This document shows positions 58,526-64,000 of a stretch of DNA of 64,000 nucleotides, piece by piece. A program made the position numbers and the translations under genes. Position 1 is the first letter of the stretch. Every line of letters begins with the position of its first letter. Source of the stretch: Streptomyces sp. NBC_00448 (GTDB taxonomy: Bacteria > Actinomycetota > Actinomycetes > Streptomycetales > Streptomycetaceae); the NCBI RefSeq assembly GCF_036014115.1, contig NZ_CP107913.1:3537001-3601000 (forward strand), given 5' to 3'. Under the pieces are notes generated by a model, which worked only from the letters and a program-made list of their open reading frames with translations, had not been told where the DNA came from and ran no database searches.

Positions 58526-59031
58526 GCAGCGTGGTCCGCCGCGGGGCGGCAGCCAGGCCCACGGCCGAGCGACTGCGGGCATCCGTCGCCGAGGCGGTCT
58601 CGATCGCGGGTGTGCTCCGCGCGCTCGGCCTGTCGGACGGCGGCCGGCCCCGGGCGCTGCTGCGGCAGTGGGTGGCCGAGGACGAACTCGACACCTCGCA
58701 CTTCCTCGGCCAGGCGCACCAGAGGGGCCGGCCCGGACCGACCCCGCGCAGGGCCCCCATGGACGTGCTGGTCAGGCACGACGGCCCCGCACGCACGAAG
58801 ACCCATCTGCTGCGCAGGGCGCTGGTCGAGATCGGCGTTCCCGAGAGGTGTGCCGAGTGCGGGACACCGCCGGTGTGGCGGGGGCGGCCGATCACCCTTG
58901 AGGTCGACCACGTCAACGGCGACCGGACCGACGACCGGGCCGAGAACCTGCGGCTGCTCTGCCCGAACTGCCATGCGGTCACGCCCACCTGGTGCCGGGG
59001 CGGGCAGCGTCCAAAGCAATCGGCCGGATAG
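58522..59031 (+). CDS. HNH endonuclease-like protein with one repeated N-terminal module
   Basis: A 169-residue paralogue of the gene before it. It has one N-terminal module (SIAGVLRALGLSDGGRPRAL, ending LDTSHF) and the same zinc HNH core: CAECG, LEVDHVNGDRTDD and NLRLLCPNCHAVT. GTG 58522 overlaps the previous stop (GTGA), so both are made from one transcript. A tRNA-Leu gene follows 63 bp downstream. The pair likely arose by duplication. Substrate and purpose unknown. Confidence 0.75.
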   Translation: MSSVVRRGAAARPTAERLRASVAEAVSIAGVLRALGLSDGGRPRALLRQWVAEDELDTSHFLGQAHQRGRPGPTPRRAPMDVLVRHDGPARTKTHLLRRALVEIGVPERCAECGTPPVWRGRPITLEVDHVNGDRTDDRAENLRLLCPNCHAVTPTWCRGGQRPKQSAG

Positions 59032-59093
59032 GGCACCGGGATGGAATATCCGGCCGACGCGGCACACGGCGGCCCGGTACGATAGTGGGGCAG

Positions 59094-59178
59094 GCGGCCG
59101 TTGCTGAATCAGGTATAAGCGCGGCGCTTAGGTCGCCGTGGGAGAAATCCCATGTGGGTTCGAGTCCCACCGGCCGCA
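59094..59178 (+). tRNA. tRNA-Leu(TAG)
   Basis: An 85-nt class II tRNA: acceptor GCGGCCG pairs with CGGCCGC, anticodon stem CGGCG/CGCCG with loop CTTAGGT giving anticodon TAG (leucine, codon CTA), a long variable arm (GGGAGAAATCCC) and T-arm GTGGG/CCCAC. CCA is not encoded. Confidence 0.85.
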
Positions 59179-59184
59179 CGTGAG

Positions 59185-59219
59185 GTGAAGCCCACCCGGG
59201 AGTTCCGGGTGGGCTTCAC
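59185..59219 (+). terminator. Strong hairpin after tRNA-Leu
   Basis: GTGAAGCCCACCCGG at 59185-59199 pairs perfectly with CCGGGTGGGCTTCAC at 59205-59219 (15 bp, 5-nt loop). It ends the tRNA transcript and also lies 15 bp from the stop of rdgB on the other strand. Confidence 0.85.
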
Positions 59220-59234
59220 TCATGGATGGCGGGC

Positions 59235-59840
59235 TCAGCCGAGGAGTTCGGTGAGCATCGGGACCAGCGCGCGGAACGCCTTGCCGCGGTGGCTGATCGC
59301 GTTCTTCTCCGCCGCACTCAGCTCCGCACAGGTCCGCTCCTCACCCTCGGGCTGGAGGATCGGGTCGTAGCCGAAGCCGCCGGCGCCCGCCGGGGCGTGC
59401 CGGAGGGTGCCGCGCAGCCGGCCCTCGGCGACGCGGGTGGTGCCGTCGGGCAGCGCGAGGGCGGCGGCGCAGGCGAAGTGGGCGGCGCGGTGCGGGTGTT
59501 CGATGTCGCCGAGCTGGGCGAGCAGCAGGTCGAGGTTGGCGAGGTCGTCGCCGTGCTTGCCGGCCCAGCGGGCGGAGAAGATGCCGGGCGAGCCGCCGAG
59601 CACGTCCACGCACAGCCCCGAGTCGTCGGCGACCGCGGGCAGCCCGGTGGCCTCGGCGAGGGCGCGTGCCTTGAGCAGCGCGTTCTCGGCGAAGGTGACC
59701 CCGGTCTCCTTGACGTCGGGGATCTCCGGGTAGGCGTCGGCGCCGACGAGGTCGTTGTCGAGGCCGGCCTCGGTGAGGATGGCCCGGAGTTCGGTGACCT
59801 TGTGGGCGTTGCGGGTGGCGAGCACGAGACGGGTGGTCAT
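59235..59840 (-). CDS. rdgB: Non-canonical purine NTP pyrophosphatase (RdgB/HAM1)
   Basis: A 201-residue RdgB/HAM1 enzyme that hydrolyses ITP, dITP and XTP to monophosphates and so keeps them out of DNA and RNA. Motifs: RLVLATRNAHKVTEL at the start, TFAENALLKARALAE, VADDSGLCVDVL and GGFGYDPIL, and SHRGKAFRAL at the end. ATG 59840 is 7 bp after the stop of the lipoprotein gene. It belongs to the rph-side operon on the minus strand. Confidence 0.95.
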   Translation of the reverse strand: MTTRLVLATRNAHKVTELRAILTEAGLDNDLVGADAYPEIPDVKETGVTFAENALLKARALAEATGLPAVADDSGLCVDVLGGSPGIFSARWAGKHGDDLANLDLLLAQLGDIEHPHRAAHFACAAALALPDGTTRVAEGRLRGTLRHAPAGAGGFGYDPILQPEGEERTCAELSAAEKNAISHRGKAFRALVPMLTELLG

Positions 59841-59847
59841 GGACCGA

Positions 59848-60414
59848 TTATCCCTGGGCGCAGACCGCGGTGAGGTGGCCGGCGGCGCTGCCGACGGGGC
59901 GCAGGTCGGGGTTGTGGCCGTCGGCGGCGCTGGTGCGGGCGCGGCGGACCGAGGCGGAGAGGTCGGAGACGGCGTGGCTGACGTCGGGGTCGTGGCGGCG
60001 GTCGCCGATCCGGTCGAGGTCGGTCTGCACCTTGTCGAGGGCCTTGACGGTGGCCTTGCGGCGGCTGGGGTCGGAGACCTGGCCGATGTTGGTGGCGTTG
60101 CTCTGCAGGTCCTGGACGTCGCCGGCGACGGTGGCGGCGGTCCTGGCGCAGTCCAGTGCGCGGGTGACGCCGTGGCAGGCGGTGAGGGTCGCGGCGAACA
60201 GCAGGGCGGCGAGCGGCAGGACGGCGGCGCGGGTGCGTAAGAAGCGGCCGGTTCGCCTGCCGTGGGCGGGTGCGGGGCCTGTACGGCGTTCGGCGCGGGT
60301 GGCGCGTATGGCGCGTAAGACCCGTATGACGTGCGCGCGTACGGGGGCGGTGGCGCGTATGACGTGCGCGGGTACGAAGCGGGCGGTGCGAACGGCGGTG
60401 CGGCGGCGGTTCAT
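59848..60414 (-). CDS. Putative lipoprotein with a TTA codon
   Basis: A 188-residue product. The N-terminal 60 residues are Arg-rich and built from repeats like AHVIRAT, and may not be real. Then comes a hydrophobic stretch with a lipobox-like end (AALLFAATLTACHG). The mature part is helical (DVQDLQSNATNIG, KALDKVQTDLDRIG). Codon 59 (60238-60240) is TTA, just before the hydrophobic segment. No start codon lies between it and the lipobox, so if the gene is real it should need the bldA tRNA. It sits between rph and rdgB. Function unknown. Confidence 0.5.
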   Translation of the reverse strand: MNRRRTAVRTARFVPAHVIRATAPVRAHVIRVLRAIRATRAERRTGPAPAHGRRTGRFLRTRAAVLPLAALLFAATLTACHGVTRALDCARTAATVAGDVQDLQSNATNIGQVSDPSRRKATVKALDKVQTDLDRIGDRRHDPDVSHAVSDLSASVRRARTSAADGHNPDLRPVGSAAGHLTAVCAQG

Positions 60415-60599
60415 TGCGGTGATCCCTCCCCGGCTCCGCGCGCGGCGGCGTACCACGCGCATCTGTAGACACGCGGCGTGCGCAGGGAGGGTTGCCCCCG
60501 AACTCGGGTGCGGGCGCAGATAGGGGTGGGGTGTGGATAGGGGTGGGGCGCGGAGAGGGGTGCCCTCCGCGCCCGGTGCGGGGCCGCGGGCCGGAACCG

Positions 60600-61334
60600 T
60601 CAGTCGGCCACGGTGGCCAGGGCCGCCTGCTGGAGCTTGCTGAGGTCGGCGCAGCCGCCGGTGGCGAGCGCGAGCAGCGCGTCGAGTTCGGCCCGGTCGA
60701 AGGGCGCGCCCTCGGCGGTGCCCTGGACCTCCACGAAGCGGCCGTCCCCGGTGCAGACGACGTTCATGTCGGTCTCGGCCTTGACGTCCTCCTCGTAGGC
60801 GAGGTCGAGGACGGGGGCGCCGTCGACGATGCCGACGCTGACGGCGGCGACGGTGCCGGTGATCGGCTTGGCCTTGAGCCGTACCAGGTGGTTGGCCTGC
60901 ATCCAGGCGACCGCGTCGACGAGCGCGACGTAGGCGCCGGTGATCGCGGCGGTGCGGGTGCCGCCGTCGGCCTGCAGGACGTCGCAGTCGAGGACGATGG
61001 TGTTCTCGCCGAGCGCCTTGTAGTCGATGACGGCGCGCAGCGAGCGGCCGATCAGCCGGGAGATCTCGTGGGTGCGGCCGCCGATCTTGCCGCGGACGGA
61101 CTCGCGGTCGCCGCGGGTGTTGGTGGCGCGCGGCAGCATGCTGTACTCGGCGGTGACCCATCCCTCGCCGCTGCCCTTGCGCCAGCGCGGTACGCCTTGG
61201 GTGGCGCTGGCGGTGCAGAGCACTCGGGTGTCGCCGAAGGCGACCAGGACGGACCCTTCGGCGTGTTTGCTCCAGCCCCGCTCGATGGTGACGGGGCGGA
61301 GCTGGTCGGGGGTGCGGCCGTCGAATCGTGACAT
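60600..61334 (-). CDS. rph: Ribonuclease PH
   Basis: A 244-residue 3' exoribonuclease that trims tRNA precursors with phosphate. Motifs: [46 protein letters not shown] and [15 protein letters not shown], all typical of RNase PH, and [22 protein letters not shown] 61334 is chosen; the longer frame has a weak upstream part. It is the gene before the lipoprotein and rdgB in the same direction. Confidence 0.95.
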   Translation of the reverse strand: MSRFDGRTPDQLRPVTIERGWSKHAEGSVLVAFGDTRVLCTASATQGVPRWRKGSGEGWVTAEYSMLPRATNTRGDRESVRGKIGGRTHEISRLIGRSLRAVIDYKALGENTIVLDCDVLQADGGTRTAAITGAYVALVDAVAWMQANHLVRLKAKPITGTVAAVSVGIVDGAPVLDLAYEEDVKAETDMNVVCTGDGRFVEVQGTAEGAPFDRAELDALLALATGGCADLSKLQQAALATVAD

Positions 61335-61379
61335 GCGGTTGAGCCTATCCGGGTGAGCGGCCGCCCCTGTCCCCCGCAC

Positions 61380-61613
61380 TTACATCATGTCGTCGATCTC
61401 CCCGGCGATCGGGTCCGCGTCGGTGCCGATGACGACCTGGATCGCGTTGCCCATCTTGACCACGCCGTGTGCGCCGGCGGCCTTCAGCGCGGCTTCGTCG
61501 ACGCGAGTGGGGTCGACCACTTCGGTGCGCAGGCGGGTGATGCAGCCCTCGACCTCTTCGATGTTGTCGATTCCGCCGAGCCCGGCGACGATCTTCTCTG
61601 CCTTGGTGGCCAT
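61380..61613 (-). CDS. nagF: PTS EIIB component for N-acetylglucosamine (NagF)
   Basis: A 77-residue EIIB domain. The phosphorylation cysteine C24 lies in EGCITRLR, preceded by GGIDNIEEV, as in glucose/N-acetylglucosamine EIIB proteins. It passes phosphate from EIIA to the sugar carried by the EIIC NagE2, encoded by the divergent gene. Start ATG 61613 follows AGGAGAAGC. DasR boxes lie between the two genes. The name rests on this context and the conserved Streptomyces order. Confidence 0.85.
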   Translation of the reverse strand: MATKAEKIVAGLGGIDNIEEVEGCITRLRTEVVDPTRVDEAALKAAGAHGVVKMGNAIQVVIGTDADPIAGEIDDMM

Positions 61614-61821
61614 CTGCTTCTCCTGTTGTCCTGGCCCGCCGGGCGCTTCCCGTGCCCACCGGGACCCGCCGGCGGGTCGGTATGTTTCCGATATGTCACG
61701 TTAACCCACGGTTGGCCCTGTTTCACGGGTGGTGAACGCCCGCCCGGGGCGACCCTTCCGGCCTCCGACGACCCCGTCCGCGGGGCGTCCTCCGCGGCGA
61801 CGGGACGCGCCGGCGCCCAAC

Positions 61822-61837
61822 CAGTGGTTTAGACCAC
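61822..61837. promoter_or_regulatory. DasR-like box, nagF side
   Basis: AGTGGTTTAGACCACC keeps 14 of 16 positions of AGTGGTCTAGACCACT. It lies about 210 bp above the nagF start. It is a strong match to the DasR element. Confidence 0.75.
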
Positions 61838-62170
61838 CGTACGCGACCAACCCGACCGGGCCGCCACAAGGGAGCCGCGGGCGCGGTCGGTCGCGCCGCC
61901 GACCACAACCCGGCCGGCCGGCCATGACCGCCGCCGATCGTCGGCGCCCGCTTCGCGCTGGTCTACTATGTTCTCGTCCGCTTTGCCGACCTCCCTTTCG
62001 ACCCGAAAACGCCCGGTCGGCGGCCCGAGGAGCCAGGCGGGCGGGCAGGGTGCCGACGGCGACGGACGGACGACGTCGGGCAGCGCCGGGCAACGGTGGG
62101 CCGGCCGGGCCGATGTGGCGCAGCGCATACGGAATCGAGGATTCCGCTCCCTCCGCCTCACGTGTTACAA

Positions 62171-62199
62171 AGGTCTACACCACTTAGTGGTATAGACCT
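62171..62199. promoter_or_regulatory. Double DasR-like box upstream of nagE2
   Basis: AGGTCTACACCACT, then T, then AGTGGTATAGACCT form an inverted repeat (13 of 14) with two DasR half-palindromes, 21 bp upstream of the nagE2 start. This matches the expected control of N-acetylglucosamine uptake by DasR. Confidence 0.8.
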
Positions 62200-62219
62200 G
62201 TCCCCACGGAGGATTTTCG

Positions 62220-63494
62220 ATGAGTACGGCCACCGCTCCGGCCCCCGCGGCTCCCGCGGCCCCCGCGAAGAAGCGGGGTTCCGGCCTTTTCCAGGGCCTG
62301 CAGAAGGTCGGCCGCAGCCTCCAGCTCCCGATCGCGGTGCTGCCCGCCGCGGGCATCATGGTCCGGCTCGGCGCCGACGACGTCTTCGGCAAGGACGGCC
62401 TGGGCTGGGGCAAGGTCGCCACCGTCTTCAGCAACGCCGGCGGCGCGCTGACCGGGGCGCTGCCGCTGCTGTTCTGCATAGGCGTGGCGATCGGCTTCGC
62501 CAAGAAGTCGGACGGCTCCACGGCGCTCGCCGCGGTCGTCGGCTTCCTCGTCTACAGCAAGGTGCTCCAGGCGTTCCCGGTGCACGACGCGGTGATCAAC
62601 ACCACCGCCGACAAGGGCGTGGACGTGGCCGCGGTCTACAACGACCCCGGCGTGCTCGGCGGCATCATCATGGGGCTGCTCTCCGCGGCGATCTGGCAGC
62701 GGTACCACCGCACCAAGCTGGTGGACTGGCTCGGCTTCTTCAACGGCCGCCGGCTGGTGCCGATCCTGATGGCCTTCGTCGGCCTGGTCGTCGGCGTCTT
62801 CTTCGGCCTGGTCTGGGAGCCGATCGGCAACGGCATCACGCACTTCGGTGACTGGATGACCGGTCTCGGCGCGGGTGGCGCGGCGCTCTTCGGCGGCGTC
62901 AACCGCGCGCTGATCCCGGTCGGCATGCACCAGTTCGTGAACACCGTCGCCTGGTTCCAACTCGGCGACTTCACCAAGCCCGACGGCACCGTCGTGCACG
63001 GCGACATCACCCGGTTCCTGGCCGGCGACCACACCGCGGGCATGTTCCAGTCCGGCTTCTTCCCGATCATGATGTTCGGCCTGCCCGCCGCCGCGCTGGC
63101 CATGGCGCACACCGCGCGGCCCGAGCGCCGCAAGGCCGTGCTCGGCATGATGGTCTCGCTCGCCCTGACCTCGTTCGTCACCGGCGTCACCGAGCCGATC
63201 GAGTTCTCCTTCATGTTCATCGCGCCGATCCTGTACGCGGTGCACGTCGTGCTGACCGCCGCGTCGATGGCCGTCACCTGGGGCCTGGGTGTGCACGCCG
63301 GCTTCAACTTCTCGGCCGGCTTCATCGACTACGTGCTCAACTGGAACCACGCCACCCGGCCATGGCTCATCATCCCGATCGGCCTGGTCTTCGCCGCGGT
63401 CTACTACACCGTCTTCCGGTTCGCGATCGTGAAGTTCGACCTCAAGACACCGGGGCGTGAACCCGTGGAGGAAGTCGAGGATCTGACGAAGTAG
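62220..63494 (+). CDS. nagE2: PTS EIIC permease for N-acetylglucosamine (NagE2)
   Basis: A 424-residue permease of the glucose/N-acetylglucosamine EIIC family. It has about 10 hydrophobic segments from residue 37 onward (LQLPIAVLPAAGIMVRLG). GMHQFVNTVAW and EPIEFSFMFIAP (the conserved EPIEF sugar site) are typical. It imports and phosphorylates N-acetylglucosamine with NagF. ATG 62220 follows GGAGGA. The end is close to the stop of the MBL-fold gene (8 bp). Confidence 0.9.
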   Translation: MSTATAPAPAAPAAPAKKRGSGLFQGLQKVGRSLQLPIAVLPAAGIMVRLGADDVFGKDGLGWGKVATVFSNAGGALTGALPLLFCIGVAIGFAKKSDGSTALAAVVGFLVYSKVLQAFPVHDAVINTTADKGVDVAAVYNDPGVLGGIIMGLLSAAIWQRYHRTKLVDWLGFFNGRRLVPILMAFVGLVVGVFFGLVWEPIGNGITHFGDWMTGLGAGGAALFGGVNRALIPVGMHQFVNTVAWFQLGDFTKPDGTVVHGDITRFLAGDHTAGMFQSGFFPIMMFGLPAAALAMAHTARPERRKAVLGMMVSLALTSFVTGVTEPIEFSFMFIAPILYAVHVVLTAASMAVTWGLGVHAGFNFSAGFIDYVLNWNHATRPWLIIPIGLVFAAVYYTVFRFAIVKFDLKTPGREPVEEVEDLTK

Positions 63495-63502
63495 TCGCTC
63501 CG

Positions 63503-64000
63503 TCAGATCTCGTAGACCGCGCCCGCCTTCGCCAGTTCCACCGGACCGGCGAAGGCGGCCTGCGCGTCCCGGAGGTTCACCGACGGGTTGGTCCACGGCG
63601 GGATGTGGGTGAGCACCAGCCGGTCCACGCCCGCGCCCTCGGCGATCTGCCCCGCCTCGCGCCCGTTGAGGTGCAGGTCGGGGATGTCCTCCTTGCCATG
63701 GGTGAAGGACGCCTCGCACAGGAACAGGTCCGCGCCCTCGGCCAGGCCGCGCAGCGCCTCGCACGGTCCGGTGTCACCGGAGTACGCCAGCGTCCGGCCG
63801 TCGGCCTCGATCCGGAAGCCGTACGCCTCCACCGGGTGGCTGACCGCGGCCGTGGTGACCTCGAACGGGCCGAGCCGGAAAGCGCCGGGCCGCAGTGTGC
63901 GGAAGTCGAAGACCTCGCTCATGCACTTCTCGTCCGGCACGTCGCCGTAGGCGATGCTCAGCCGGCGCTCGGTGCCCGCCGGGCCGTAGACCGGGATCGC
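63503..64000 (-). CDS. MBL-fold metallohydrolase (ribonuclease Z-like), 5' end missing
   Basis: The visible 165 residues are the C-terminal part of a metallo-beta-lactamase fold protein; the frame continues open beyond the right edge, so the start is outside. Motifs: LAYSGDTGPC, DLFLCEASFTHG, HLNGREAGQIAEGAGV and VLTHIPPW (metal ligands of the ribonuclease Z-like class). The missing N-terminus would hold HxHxDH. Substrate unknown. It converges on nagE2. Confidence 0.8.
   Translation of the reverse strand, partial: AIPVYGPAGTERRLSIAYGDVPDEKCMSEVFDFRTLRPGAFRLGPFEVTTAAVSHPVEAYGFRIEADGRTLAYSGDTGPCEALRGLAEGADLFLCEASFTHGKEDIPDLHLNGREAGQIAEGAGVDRLVLTHIPPWTNPSVNLRDAQAAFAGPVELAKAGAVYEI

Larger units (their letters stand above)
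61614..62219. other. Divergent nagF-nagE2 promoter region
   Basis: No gene is visible in these 606 bp; reading frames are GC-driven shadows. It holds DasR-like boxes at 61822-61837 and 62171-62199, and possibly a third partial box near 61958 (CTGGTCTACTATG). Both PTS genes start here, in opposite directions. Confidence 0.6.

Noticed and set aside
1..64000. CRISPR array next to the Cas4-like nuclease
   Set aside because: No set of regularly spaced direct repeats was seen; the nuclease is tied to a helicase and not to cas genes.

Overview
The window is a high-GC actinobacterial chromosome segment, almost certainly from Streptomyces or a close relative. Pointers are pervasive G/C third positions, frequent GTG starts and tRNA genes without encoded CCA. 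There are also 12 to 16 bp DasR-type operators of the TGGTCTAGACCA class beside chitin and N-acetylglucosamine genes, and a few rare TTA leucine codons. No prophage, plasmid replication gene, CRISPR array or large biosynthetic cluster is visible. Both end genes run off the window: a response regulator on the left and a metallo-beta-lactamase-fold hydrolase on the right.

Left part (0-11 kb): small regulatory and metabolic genes (histidine phosphatase, TetR regulator divergent from a PAP2-type membrane phosphatase), then a tightly overlapped three-gene operon at 5421-9681. It encodes a Cas4/RecB-like iron-sulfur nuclease, a protein I do not recognise, and an SF1 helicase. The order nuclease, middle protein, helicase mirrors the domain order of eukaryotic Dna2, and I regard this as the most interesting system in the window. 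A nested palindromic element lies just upstream of it.

Middle part (11-33 kb): bounded on part of its length by two identical tRNA-Lys(CTT) genes in direct repeat, 17.6 kb apart. It holds OsmC, two tandem secreted M6 metalloproteases, a PAS-GGDEF-EAL cyclic di-GMP enzyme, an AraC regulator with a TSUP exporter, an MFS exporter divergent from an HxlR-redoxin fusion, a secreted GH18 chitinase with DasR-like sites, an LLM oxidoreductase, an IclR regulator, a pentapeptide-repeat protein, a secreted M1 aminopeptidase with a long leader hairpin, and a membrane SpoIIE-type phosphatase.

Right part (33-64 kb): a large FAD/Fe-S oxidoreductase, a class F sortase with a poly-Ser surface protein, and a HAD phosphatase. 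Next comes a complete aminophosphonate-type operon: a GntR regulator followed by an FAD oxidoreductase, phosphonatase-like HAD, ATPase, two permeases and a lipoprotein binding protein. Then follow a Gfo/Idh oxidoreductase, an FAH-family enzyme, a DUF445 protein, a class V aminotransferase and an ABC-2 exporter. The last 10 kb resembles conserved Streptomyces core: a bifunctional penicillin-binding protein, a GroES-like protein, DUF3618, bcp, two tandem HNH proteins, tRNA-Leu(TAG), rdgB, a lipoprotein, rph, and the divergent nagF/nagE2 PTS genes with DasR boxes between them.

Links across the window: the chitinase releases chitin oligomers, NagF/NagE2 import N-acetylglucosamine, and both promoters carry DasR-like boxes, so this is one regulon seen twice. 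Many gene ends carry copies of one dispersed hairpin repeat that probably acts in transcript termination.
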